Positions 33,346-41,486 of a stretch of DNA of 64,000 nucleotides are shown one piece after another (position 1 is the first letter of the stretch; each line of letters starts with the position of its first letter). A program made the position numbers and the translations under genes. The notes under the pieces are model-generated. The model searched no databases. It was not told the origin of the DNA and worked only from the letters and a program-made list of their open reading frames with translations. Origin of the DNA: Ktedonobacter robiniae (GTDB lineage Bacteria > Chloroflexota > Ktedonobacteria > Ktedonobacterales > Ktedonobacteraceae); NCBI RefSeq assembly GCF_016587375.1, contig NZ_BNJG01000002.1, positions 1,674,001 through 1,738,000 on the forward strand, given 5' to 3'.

Positions 33346-33493
33346 GTATACAAAGGTGGTGAAGCAGTGTCAAGGGTCACGTTCCACGTCGGTTGTATAG
33401 ATCGGGAAGTGTGGATGTTACGCCTGGTGCTGGACGGGATACTTGCCCTGTCACGGAGCACTCCGGATCTTGATTACTTGACCGGTTCTCTAG

Positions 33494-33954
33494 AGGCATT
33501 ATGGGCTGAGTACGATTTTGGGAAGAGACGAACTCTCATTAACTTTCTTATTAAAGAGGTGGCCATTGATAGCATGTCAACTCACTGGCTACGAGTTCAA
33601 GTCCTCTGGCTCCACGAAGAATGGGGACGCGAAGAAATGTTCTATCACCGCAGAGTAGGAGGTAACAAGGAATGGAGGGATGAAGAAAAAAAGATTATAA
33701 GAGATCATTATCTCTCTATGCCTAGGATGGAACTTATGGCATTGCTACCAAATAAAACCTGGGATAGCATCCTTCAGATGGCAAGACGTATCTTCAGGAA
33801 TGAAGGTGAGAAGAATGAACACCGGAAGAAAGAGACTTTTCCGCGTTGGATGGTAAACTGTTCTCACTCTGACCTCGTATTTATGCGAGAGCATAATATA
33901 GAGGGAAAACTGTCATATACCAACTGGGAACCTCTGTCGTACCGCCGTAGGTGA
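33494..33954 (+). pseudogene. C-terminal tail of a large serine recombinase
   Basis: The frame after the transposon end reads EALWAEYDFGKRRTLINFLI, KEVAIDSMSTHWLRVQVLWL and WRDEEKKIIRDHYLSMP. This is the pattern of the C-terminal region of large serine recombinases, where a coiled coil is followed by a beta segment and a Myb-like KW..EED..I motif. The N-terminal catalytic part is missing and is not elsewhere in the window. The last codons and the stop come from the split DUF347 gene, so the tail touches the right junction of the island, as expected of an integrase gene next to its attachment site. Confidence 0.65.
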
Positions 33955-34252
33955 TCTGACCGCGATGACCGCCCATTTGGGGTATTTTGCCTCGGGCGTG
34001 CTGTTCATCGTATTGATTGCTCTGCCAGCCCTGGCTTATTGGCTACTTGGCCTGAACGAAATCGTCGCCTTCTGGCTCGCCTATATTCTGACCAGGCCGC
34101 TTGGTGCCTCATTTGCGGACTGGGCAGGAAAGGAGCCAAGTGCCGGTGGAGCGGGCCTGGGTACAGGCTGGGTCAGCCTTGCTCTGACAATCTTGATTAT
34201 TGCCTTTGTCGCTTATGTGACAATCACGCGCAAGGATGTCAAGAATAATTAA
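33944..34252 (+). pseudogene. 3' part of the split DUF347/COG4705 gene
   Basis: The sequence resumes with AVGDLTAMTAHLGYFASGVL, in frame with codon 185 of the gene begun at 24303, and ends KDVKNN. It carries the last helices and the DUF347 motif ILTRPLGASFADWAG. An ATG at 33965 lies within it but has no ribosome site, so separate expression is unlikely. Its stop codon is part of a 38-bp-arm palindrome. Confidence 0.9.
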
Positions 34253-34316
34253 TGTGATGTATGTTGTATTGCGAGCTAAGCTCGCAATACAACATACATC
34301 ACATTAATTATTCTTG
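34240..34316. terminator. Very long palindrome spanning two convergent stop codons
   Basis: Perfect 38-bp arms (34240-34277 and 34279-34316) with a one-base centre. The left arm contains the last codons and stop of the DUF347 3' part, and the right arm contains the stop of the 34308-34640 gene. It can act as a terminator in both directions. Confidence 0.75.
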
Positions 34317-34640
34317 GTAGCGGTGTTGGCTCCAGTAGATGAAGAGCAGGGGGGCCGGGAGGGTTGAGAGGAGTAGCGCCAGGAAGATGCCAAAGCTAAA
34401 GGTAATGCGTCCCAGCGAGCCAGAGTAGGCATAGAACATGCCCCAGAGCAAGATGCCCGCGGCAAGAATGCAGGTAATCAGGGGGAGAATCCAGTCGTAG
34501 AGGAGCCTTGAGAGGTCGTGTAGGCGGCGGGGAAAGACAAAGCGAATAAAGCCCATGAGCAGGAGGAAGTCCACCAGGGGGAGCGCTCCAACACTCAGGC
34601 CCAGCAGAAAAGCCACAAATTGATGAAAATCCCTCATCAT
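34308..34640 (-). CDS. Small membrane protein of unknown function
   Basis: This 110-residue protein has about three to four hydrophobic helices (roughly 5-32, 48-68 and 78-102) joined by a basic loop RRLHDLSRLLYDW. No family was recognised. The start could be either of two adjacent ATG codons, and the ribosome site is weak. It is downstream of the Ser/Thr kinase-type locus only in coordinates: both lie on the minus strand with the kinase ending 84 bases before this start, so cotranscription is possible. Confidence 0.65.
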   Translation of the reverse strand: MMRDFHQFVAFLLGLSVGALPLVDFLLLMGFIRFVFPRRLHDLSRLLYDWILPLITCILAAGILLWGMFYAYSGSLGRITFSFGIFLALLLSTLPAPLLFIYWSQHRYQE

Positions 34641-34723
34641 AGATGTAACCGTTTTTATGCTCTATTTTGTCCACGTTTTTCTTAAAAAGAAGTATATCAC
34701 CTTTTGCATAGATATAAAAGAAT

Positions 34724-36649
34724 TTAATGGCAGCCCTCTGAGGGGGCGGCGCTCTTTGTCATGACATTTGGGCTGGTGGTGGTGACGATGCCAGTGTGTT
34801 CAACGTCGAGCTTTATAAGGTTGAGCAGGTTGAGCGAGATGGTTAGCTGGCGACTAAAGCTAAAGCTCTGGCTGGTTTCACCCGTGGCGAAGGTGAGCGT
34901 GATGGTGCTATAGCTCGCTCCGTTATCGGATGAGTATTTGACGTTGACCTCGCCGCCAGGGCTGTTGTCGCTGACAGTAACTGTTGCGATATAGGTGACG
35001 GTGGCGATGCCGCCACAGGAGGTCGAGATGGTAGGGGGATCGAATGCGATATCGATTCCCTGTACCTGGAAGGGATTGGTTGTAGCCGTCCCGGTTGGGG
35101 TGGGTGTGAGCGATGTGGCTGTACTGGTCGCCCCAGCTTTTGAGACAGGAGTGGTCGCTCCTGTAACCCCAGAGTGTGTTGGACTTGGTCGAACGCCTCC
35201 AGGCGTATTGCTAGTAGCCGGACTGGCTGTCGCGATTGGTGTCTGAGTGTCTAGAGCGATGCCAGGCACAAGTGTCGAGGCATGCCCATTGAGGACCGTG
35301 TTTAGTACGAAGGTGCTCAGAAGGACAAGCAGGATCAGGAGAATGACCACGGCCAGGAGAAGCCGCCTGCGCCTCCCTTTCCGTTCTTTATTATTGTTGC
35401 CTGTGTTCCAGGTGGGGAGAGAGGGTTCTTGCTCATCGTCTTTTTTATGGGCTGGCTTGAATATAGAGGCTGAGCCGGGTTGTTCGAGTTTGCTAGATGC
35501 CTGTTTCAGTTGAATCTTGCCTGGTAGTGGTAAGGGAGCTTCCGGTGCGCCGCCGGGGCCAGTAGGCTCGCTTGTATGGCGCGAGGGTTCTGGCCAATCA
35601 ACTTCTGTCATGGGTGATGATGGTGTACCATATGCGCTTGAGGGCGTCTGGGGAGTGTTTGCGATATGGAATGAGGCGCCCTGTGAAGCGGAGTGAAACT
35701 GGGTGCGGAAAAGCTGACTGGGCAATTCAACACTGAACTCTGAGGTAGAGTGCTCAAGCACCAGTTCGGCTGATTCTGTTGGACCATCGATGGCCTGCTG
35801 AAAGGCTTGAGCGAAGGCGGCAATATTCGGATAACGCTCCTCGGGCTTCTTCGCCAGACCGCGCTGAATAACAGCGCTTGCCCCGGGAGAGACCTGTGAA
35901 TTAAGCTGGCTGGCATCGGGCGGTGTGGCCTGGATATGCTGGTAAAGAATGCTAACGGCATCACCTTGAAAGGGATATTGTCCCGTGAGCAGCTTATAGG
36001 TCATAATTGCCAGGGAATATTGATCACTGGCGGGGACGGCCTCCCCTCGCCACTGTTCGGGGGCCATGTAATTTGGTGTGCCACGTGCATGCTTACTTGA
36101 ATTGGAGTTGCCCAGGCGCAGGCGAGCCAGGCCAAAGTCCGAGAGCAGGAGGTGAGGGACGTCAGGTTGCACATGACTATTACTGACCAGGAAGTTCGAT
36201 GACTTCACGTCCTGGTGGATGACATGATGGTCATGGGCATACTGAAGGGCGTCCGCGGCCTGGCGCACGATCTGTGCAACCATCTGAGGGGGCAGCAGCG
36301 TCGCGCGGCGGCGCTTGCGCAGCCAGATATCGAGTGAGCCTTCGGCATGATACGGCATCACGAGATAGGTTAGCTGGGCGGTGTTCAGCGTGGTCTCTCC
36401 ATAGTCAAAGAGGGGTAAAATATGAGGATGATCAAGCATCGAAATTGTTCGCGCCTCACGCTGAAAGAGGCGCAACGCCTTGCTGCTTGTCTCGCTGCCC
36501 TCATCCTCATCTTCTTCTGTATGAACGACCTTAACCGCGACCTGGCGCGCGAGGCGTATGTCGTCCGCGAGATAGATCTCTCCCATGCCCCCACTTCCCA
36601 CCATTCGAAGCAAACGGTAATTATGTATCTGTAATCCGTCGAGTGGCAT
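34724..36649 (-). CDS. Membrane Ser/Thr protein kinase (PknB type)
   Basis: This 641-residue protein has a cytoplasmic kinase domain (about 11-275), a linker rich in Pro, Ser and Gln, one membrane helix (about 430-452, LLLAVVILLILLVLLSTFVL), a Thr/Pro-rich stalk and an outer beta-sandwich-like tail. Kinase motifs are GSGGMGEIY (18-26), VAVK Lys40, Glu65, the catalytic loop HQDVKSSN (145-152), DFG at 171-173 and APE at 196-198. The loop has HQD instead of HRD, so it is a non-RD kinase and may not need activation-loop phosphorylation. No PASTA repeats are present. The outer ligand is unknown. Confidence 0.92.
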   Translation of the reverse strand: MPLDGLQIHNYRLLRMVGSGGMGEIYLADDIRLARQVAVKVVHTEEDEDEGSETSSKALRLFQREARTISMLDHPHILPLFDYGETTLNTAQLTYLVMPYHAEGSLDIWLRKRRRATLLPPQMVAQIVRQAADALQYAHDHHVIHQDVKSSNFLVSNSHVQPDVPHLLLSDFGLARLRLGNSNSSKHARGTPNYMAPEQWRGEAVPASDQYSLAIMTYKLLTGQYPFQGDAVSILYQHIQATPPDASQLNSQVSPGASAVIQRGLAKKPEERYPNIAAFAQAFQQAIDGPTESAELVLEHSTSEFSVELPSQLFRTQFHSASQGASFHIANTPQTPSSAYGTPSSPMTEVDWPEPSRHTSEPTGPGGAPEAPLPLPGKIQLKQASSKLEQPGSASIFKPAHKKDDEQEPSLPTWNTGNNNKERKGRRRRLLLAVVILLILLVLLSTFVLNTVLNGHASTLVPGIALDTQTPIATASPATSNTPGGVRPSPTHSGVTGATTPVSKAGATSTATSLTPTPTGTATTNPFQVQGIDIAFDPPTISTSCGGIATVTYIATVTVSDNSPGGEVNVKYSSDNGASYSTITLTFATGETSQSFSFSRQLTISLNLLNLIKLDVEHTGIVTTTSPNVMTKSAAPSEGCH

Positions 36650-36782
36650 CTCTTATCCCTGGCGGCCCTTAAAATAAATATAACTATCCAAATACCCTCT
36701 TTTTACTTTACCAAATAACAGGTATTTACGCAACGGTTAAAAGGTAAAAAAGTGAAAATAGGTAGTAATAAAGAAGGAAGAC

Positions 36783-37199
36783 ATGATGCTCGAAAAAATT
36801 GATCATGCCCAGAGTCAGGTACTGAATGGGGACCAAGAAGGTGCGCAGCGACTTTATCTTGAGATGTGGAATGAGGCATTGCGTACTGAGGATCTGTACC
36901 AGGCATGCGTTGTTGCTCACTTTATGGCCCATGCCTGCACTGAACCAGGAGAGCAGTTGCTATGGCACCAGCGCGCCCTGAAGGCTGCTGAGGCCGTAGG
37001 AGACGAAAGCGTGCAGGGATTTTTCCCCTCGCTTTACGCGAACCTGGGAGAGGTTTGCCTGCGCCTCGGTGATCGCGAACAGGCTCGTGTGTATGCAACC
37101 AGAGCACAGGGAGCCGCGCACTTCTTACAGGATGATGGGTATGGACGCATGATAGCTTCGCTGATTGAACGCGTGTTGAACGCTACCGCGGAGAAGTGA
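36783..37199 (+). CDS. TPR-like small protein
   Basis: This 138-residue all-helical protein has tetratricopeptide-type pairs: YQACVVAHFMAHACTEPGEQ, LLWHQRALKAAEAVGDE, YANLGEVCLRLGDREQARVY and a final helix. It is probably a protein-binding adaptor. AGAAGGAAG lies just before two adjacent ATG codons. It is divergent from the Ser/Thr kinase (134 bases apart), so it might be linked to that kinase in function. It ends at a 36-bp-arm palindrome. Confidence 0.75.
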   Translation: MMLEKIDHAQSQVLNGDQEGAQRLYLEMWNEALRTEDLYQACVVAHFMAHACTEPGEQLLWHQRALKAAEAVGDESVQGFFPSLYANLGEVCLRLGDREQARVYATRAQGAAHFLQDDGYGRMIASLIERVLNATAEK

Positions 37200-37202
37200 G
37201 AG

Positions 37203-37276
37203 GGCACGACGCTACTAAAGTACACGTCTACATATTACCCGTAATATGTAGACGTGTACTTTAGTAGCGTCGTGCC
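37203..37276. terminator. Very long palindrome between convergent genes
   Basis: Perfect 36-bp arms (37203-37238 and 37241-37276) with a two-base centre. It starts four bases after the TPR gene stop and ends 17 bases from the stop of the MFS gene. Confidence 0.75.
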
Positions 37277-37292
37277 AGGCGCAATATTCTAC

Positions 37293-38855
37293 TTATGCAC
37301 TGGGGACAGGAGTTTCCTCTGATTGCTCCGTTGCCTGATCTGGCGAGCCGGTAACGAAGGGCACATCTTTGAGGAAGAAAGTCACGAGCAGCGCGATAAT
37401 CGTGAAGGTTAGCACAGCTACGAAGCCGTGTTGGAGGGCGGTGGCGAGGGAGAGCTTACCGGCCTCGGTACTCGGAAGGCTGCGCATCATATCACTGGAG
37501 GCGGAGCTATTGACTACGGTTCCCACAATGGCGATACCCAGCGTCGCGCCCAGTTGCCCCAGGTATCTGTTTGCCGCTGTGCCAACGCCCAGGCTACTGG
37601 CTGGCAGAACGTTCTGCGAGACCGCTGTGAGGGAGAAGAACGTTCCTGTGCCAATACCCGCCAGGATCATGAATCCGATGGCCTGCCACAGGCTGGTTGA
37701 GGGCGTCATCAGCGTGAAGAAGAAGGTACCAATTCCCATCAGCAGCGCGCCGACGATGGTAACAAGCTGGTAACGCTTGAGCGCGCCGATGATGGGACCC
37801 GCTAGCATCGCGCCAACCACCATGCTTATAGAGAGGGGCGTCATTACCAGCCCACTGATGGTGGGCGAGACGGAGAGCACGCCCTGCAAGTAGAGGGGTA
37901 GGTAGAGTGAGAGGCCTATCAACACCATCATCTGGAGCATGGTCAGAAGCGCGGCGCAGCTCCAGACCTGATTGCGGAACAGGTCTAGGGGCAGGATGGG
38001 TTCGGCGGCCCTGCGCTCAACCAGGGCAAACAGGAGAAAGAGGACTACGCCAATCCCCATCAAGCCAAGGACCTGAGGTGAGTTCCAGGCATACATTTGT
38101 GAACTGCCCCAGGTCAGTCCCAGCATCAGGCAGATGGTCGCGACTGTAGAGAGAACCGCGCCCAGGAAATCGATATGCCGTATCGCCGCCAGGCCCGTTT
38201 TCTCACTGGTGCGGACCGAGAGATGGGCTGGCAAGAAGAAGAGTAGCGCTATGACTGCGATTAAGCCTATAGGCAGGTTGATATAGAAAACCCAGCGCCA
38301 GCGGCTGCTTGTCGTCACAAAGTTTCCCATGAGTGGCCCATGCTCAGTAAGCCAGCCGCCAAGCGTTGGACCAAAGAGATTGGAGACACCATACACGATG
38401 CCAAAGAGGCTTGACCATTTAGCCCGCTCGGCTGGTGGAAAGAGATCGCCAACCACGGTCGCGACCAGAGCCATGCCAATGCCCGCGCCCATTCCTTGGA
38501 GCGCGCGGAAGAAGATCAATTGATTCATCGTCTGTGAGGCCCCAGCCAGGAGTGAGCCTATGAGAAAGAGGACGGTCCCACCAAGCAGAAACCACTTGCG
38601 GCCAAACTGGTCGGAGAGCTTGCCTACAATTGGCACCATGCTCATCGTGGTCAGCACATAGGCGGTCACAACCCAGGTGTAGCGATCTAACCCATGCAGC
38701 TCGGCGATGATGCGCGGCATGGCGGTCCCTACAACCGTCTGGTCCAGAGCCTCCAGGAAGAGAGAGAGCATCAGCGCGATCAGCACGCTAGCCAGCGCGA
38801 AACCTCGCAGGCGGACCTGGCTGGATGTCGTGTCAGTCATGGATGCAGTACTCAT
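37293..38855 (-). CDS. MFS drug efflux transporter, DHA2 (EmrB/QacA) family
   Basis: This 520-residue protein has 14 predicted membrane helices. LDQTVVGTAMPRI near residue 37 is motif D1 with the acidic residue of DHA2 antiporters, GKLSDQFGRKWFLLGG is motif A, and RALQGMGAGIGMALV follows. It most likely exports drugs or toxic compounds in exchange for protons; the substrate is unknown. There is no neighbouring membrane-fusion partner. The start has only a weak ribosome site; a second ATG six codons in is possible. Confidence 0.92.
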   Translation of the reverse strand: MSTASMTDTTSSQVRLRGFALASVLIALMLSLFLEALDQTVVGTAMPRIIAELHGLDRYTWVVTAYVLTTMSMVPIVGKLSDQFGRKWFLLGGTVLFLIGSLLAGASQTMNQLIFFRALQGMGAGIGMALVATVVGDLFPPAERAKWSSLFGIVYGVSNLFGPTLGGWLTEHGPLMGNFVTTSSRWRWVFYINLPIGLIAVIALLFFLPAHLSVRTSEKTGLAAIRHIDFLGAVLSTVATICLMLGLTWGSSQMYAWNSPQVLGLMGIGVVLFLLFALVERRAAEPILPLDLFRNQVWSCAALLTMLQMMVLIGLSLYLPLYLQGVLSVSPTISGLVMTPLSISMVVGAMLAGPIIGALKRYQLVTIVGALLMGIGTFFFTLMTPSTSLWQAIGFMILAGIGTGTFFSLTAVSQNVLPASSLGVGTAANRYLGQLGATLGIAIVGTVVNSSASSDMMRSLPSTEAGKLSLATALQHGFVAVLTFTIIALLVTFFLKDVPFVTGSPDQATEQSEETPVPSA

Positions 38856-38993
38856 CGAATATTTTCTCTTTCATACTATGTCAATGTTATTGTTTATCTA
38901 TATTCTAAAAAGAAGCCCTAATCACGTGATTTGTCAGGCTGAGGGGTCAGCGTTTTGAAGATTTCTCTGAACGCAATCCAACAAATTGTAATT

Positions 38994-39119
38994 GTAGGGT
39001 CAGGCTAGCTTGGGCTCTCCCTCCCAGGATCGATTGATCCCTTGGCGAGAGAGTCCAAGCTAGCACGGCCCCTACAAACGGTACATCTAACAATGTATAG
39101 GGTCCAGGCTAGCCTGGAC
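38994..39119. terminator. Compound hairpin region
   Basis: GCTAGCTTGG (39004-39013) pairs with CCAAGCTAGC (39055-39064) inside a longer imperfect stem (38994-39075). A second palindrome GTCCAGGCT/AGCCTGGAC covers 39102-39119 and touches the stop codon of the epoxide hydrolase. CTAGCTTGG/CTAGCCTGG elements recur in both. Confidence 0.6.
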
Positions 39120-40258
39120 TATTTCAAGATCTGGCGCACAAAACTCTGAAGGTCCGCGACGTAGAGTTCAGGCTCTTCCCAGGCCATGAAGTGACCGCCG
39201 CGAGGAAAATCGGTAAAATGGACCAGATTGACCTGGCGCGCCGCCCACTCGCGAGGCAGTGGCGGATCATAGGGGCAATGAGCCACTGCGGCTGGAACTA
39301 CTGTACTCTTACCGAGATTGCCTCCACTGGCGACGTGTGCATTGGCATAATAGGCTCCTGCCGCCGTGTTGATGGTCTCAGTGATCCAGTAGATTGTGAC
39401 ATTGGTTAGCAGTTCATCGGCGCTAAAGCGTGTTTTGAACTCATCCTTGCCTTTCTCGCCACTGCTGCCATAGCCGATCAGCCAGGCGGCCAGGCCGAGA
39501 GGTGAATCGTTGAGGCCATAAGCCAGGGTTTGCGGCTTGGTGGCCATGATCATGTTTACGCCGATACCCTCTTCCATAAACCACTTCTGGACCCATTGAG
39601 CCATCTCCATTTCGGCGGGCGTAAGCATTGAGAAATCGGTATTCTGATCAGGGTAGCCCACATCGGTCAGGTGAATACCGATGAGCAGCTCAGGATACTT
39701 GCGCGCCAGGGCCTGGGTGATGATGGCTCCGTGATCGCCGCCTGCCGAGACAAATTTTTCATAGCCGAGCACCTGGGTCATCAGCTTCGCGAAGAGATCG
39801 GCATTGGTATCGTCGTCCACCGTAACGCGATCCGAAAAGCCTGTGCCTGGGATAGATGGCACGATCACATCAAAGGAGGCGTTGGGATCGCCGCCGAACT
39901 TTGCGGGATCGGTTAGCCGCTCAATGACCTTGTGATAGCGATAGAATGAGTCGGGAAAGCCATGGAGCAGTAGGAGCGGCGTCGGGTTTGGTCCCTTGCC
40001 GCGCTCGTGGATGAAGTGGATGCCCACGCCATCAACATCGGTTTTGAATTGCGCAAAGCTATTCAGGGCCGCCTCGTGCTTGCGCCAATCGTATTCATGC
40101 AGCCAGTAGTTGGCGAGTTCTTTCATATATTCAAGGCTGATGCCATAAGCCCAGGAGGCTTCTGTGGCAGTACTGAGCCAGCGTGTGCGGGCTAAGCGCT
40201 CGCGCAGGTCATCAAGGGTAGCCTGGGAAATGGCGATTTTGAATGGTTGCATGCTCAT
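39119..40258 (-). CDS. Epoxide hydrolase with EHN N-terminal domain
   Basis: This 379-residue protein has an N-terminal epoxide hydrolase domain (FKIAISQATLDDLRERLART, about 6-110), followed by an alpha/beta-hydrolase core. HGFPDSFYRYHK contains the oxyanion-hole HGFP. The nucleophile Asp is in SAGGDHGAII (usual GGDWG), and the catalytic His is in RGGHFMAWEEPE. Such enzymes open epoxides to diols. Its partner substrate is unknown. AAGGAG lies ten bases before the start. It is monocistronic. Confidence 0.92.
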   Translation of the reverse strand: MSMQPFKIAISQATLDDLRERLARTRWLSTATEASWAYGISLEYMKELANYWLHEYDWRKHEAALNSFAQFKTDVDGVGIHFIHERGKGPNPTPLLLLHGFPDSFYRYHKVIERLTDPAKFGGDPNASFDVIVPSIPGTGFSDRVTVDDDTNADLFAKLMTQVLGYEKFVSAGGDHGAIITQALARKYPELLIGIHLTDVGYPDQNTDFSMLTPAEMEMAQWVQKWFMEEGIGVNMIMATKPQTLAYGLNDSPLGLAAWLIGYGSSGEKGKDEFKTRFSADELLTNVTIYWITETINTAAGAYYANAHVASGGNLGKSTVVPAAVAHCPYDPPLPREWAARQVNLVHFTDFPRGGHFMAWEEPELYVADLQSFVRQILK

Positions 40259-40563
40259 GCGTTCTTCGCTCCTTTTTGAATGCCTCTTGCTTCATCTCTG
40301 CTTACAAAGAGAGTATAACCTCGAAGGAGGGCACAATCGGCCCTCGTTTCTGGTGTTTTTGTCCTACGATTGGCTTTTACACAGATCTGTACGTGCATAC
40401 GCGTTTCTCCTTTGCTGGGAGTGTGATGCGTTGCTTGAAACAAAGTATAGAGGTTTGCAAGTAGGGGAACATCACCCAGATGTATGATTGAGTAGGGTGA
40501 TTGGTGCTGATAGATGGGGATATCCAGTATCTCCCCAAAGATGCTGGCCAGATGGGGAGAGCT

Positions 40564-40773
40564 TTAAAGCAAGAGCAGCAGCCGGGCCAACGCGATGGCC
40601 TCGGCGCGGCGGTTCACACCAAGCTTGTGATAAATGTTGCTGACCTGAGTTTTGATCGTGTTGTGGGAGACAATCAATGCCTGCGCTATTTCGTTATACT
40701 TCTGTCCAGCAACTAGCAGGCGTAGTACGCGTTGCTCCTGTCCCTGTACTCTTATACTGATTTGGCTACACAT
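40564..40773 (-). pseudogene. Orphan LuxR C-terminal HTH, remnant of a MalT-like regulator
   Basis: About 69 codons from the ATG at 40773 encode a LuxR HTH: QEQRVLRLLVAGQKYNEIAQ, ALIVSHNTIKTQVSNIYHKL and NRRAEAIALARLL. This closely follows the C-terminus of the giant regulator at 6749-9901, but the ATPase and sensor domains are absent. There is no ribosome site. It is divergent from the NAD(P)-binding gene at 40820. It is probably a deletion remnant, though a lone DNA-binding domain could still act as a competitor. Confidence 0.7.
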
Positions 40774-40819
40774 ACAATGAAATTGTAAGCTTTTTGCAAT
40801 TTCAGAAAGGTAGTATACA

Positions 40820-41458
40820 ATGAAAATTGCTCTATTTGGGGCCAATGGTATGATTGGCCAGCGTATCGCCCGTGAGGCGACGGAGCGCGGGCATCAGGTT
40901 ACAGCTATCGTGCGCAATCCGTCGAGCTTCACTGAGTGTCTACAAAATTTATCGGTTGCTCAGGGGGACGCCAGCGATCCTGAGAGTGTCGCGAAGGTGG
41001 CGGCGGGTCATGATGTCGTAGTCAGCGCGCTGGGTCCCGCGCATGGCGTGCCGCCCGAGTCCTTTGTCGAGATGACGCGGACACTGATCGATGGCGTCAA
41101 GCGTGCGGGCGTGCATCGCCTGATCGCCGTAGGTGGCGCGGGCAGCCTGGAGGTCGCCCCGAGCGTGCAATTGATGGATACGCCCGAGTTTCCCGCCGCC
41201 TTGCAAGGGATTGCGCGTGCGCATCGCGATGCGCTCGATATGTACCTTGGCGAGAAAGACCTGGACTGGACGAATATCAGCCCGGCAGCCCTCATCGAGC
41301 CTGGACAGCGCACCGGGAAGTACCGCACTGGCAAAGATCAGCTTGTAACCAATGACAAAGGCGAGAGCCGTATCTCTGCCGAGGACTTCGCCATCGCCAT
41401 CATCGACGAAGTCGAGAAGCCACGTTTCAGCCGCCAGCGCTTTACCGTTGCGTATTAA
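40820..41458 (+). CDS. NAD(P)-binding oxidoreductase (atypical SDR)
   Basis: This 212-residue Rossmann protein starts MKIALFGANGMIGQRIAREA. GANGMIG is the nucleotide-binding loop, and VRNPSS follows the second strand, which suggests NADP(H). HDVVVSALGPAHG, RLIAVGGAGSL and WTNISPAALIEPG match the NmrA-like/BVR-B-like branch. It lacks the Tyr-x3-Lys of classical SDRs. It may be a reductase or redox sensor. AAAGG lies ten bases before the start. It is divergent from the LuxR remnant. Confidence 0.87.
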   Translation: MKIALFGANGMIGQRIAREATERGHQVTAIVRNPSSFTECLQNLSVAQGDASDPESVAKVAAGHDVVVSALGPAHGVPPESFVEMTRTLIDGVKRAGVHRLIAVGGAGSLEVAPSVQLMDTPEFPAALQGIARAHRDALDMYLGEKDLDWTNISPAALIEPGQRTGKYRTGKDQLVTNDKGESRISAEDFAIAIIDEVEKPRFSRQRFTVAY

Positions 41459-41486
41459 ACGCAGGGTCCATGCCTTGCATAGACTG

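Larger units (their letters stand above)
29505..33493. mobile_element. 4-kb element bounded by inverted repeats: IS1182-type transposase plus ArsR/SRPBCC/VOC cargo
   Basis: The left end (29505-29526) and the right end (33472-33493) carry the same 22-bp sequence in inverted orientation with one mismatch. Each outer end is CTAG, which could be a palindromic target duplication, followed inward by AGAACCGGTC[G/A]AGTAATCA. Inside, all genes are on the minus strand. The flanks are two different truncated genes (Nmad3-like on the left, serine recombinase on the right), so a simple insertion does not explain the site; recombination between copies is likely. Confidence 0.65.
24855..33943. mobile_element. 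9,089-bp insertion (degenerate genomic island) inside a DUF347 gene
   Basis: The limits are set by the split gene. It holds an IS607-type tnpA-tnpB pair, three decayed coding pieces, an intact inverted paralogue of the interrupted gene, a truncated Nmad3-like gene, a nested IS1182-type element with ArsR/SRPBCC/VOC cargo, and at the right edge the C-terminal tail of a large serine recombinase. No target duplication is seen beyond one shared G; both junctions read ACYG (ACTG at 24852-24855, ACCG at 33941-33944). That fits a serine-recombinase type of insertion, later scrambled. Confidence 0.75.
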
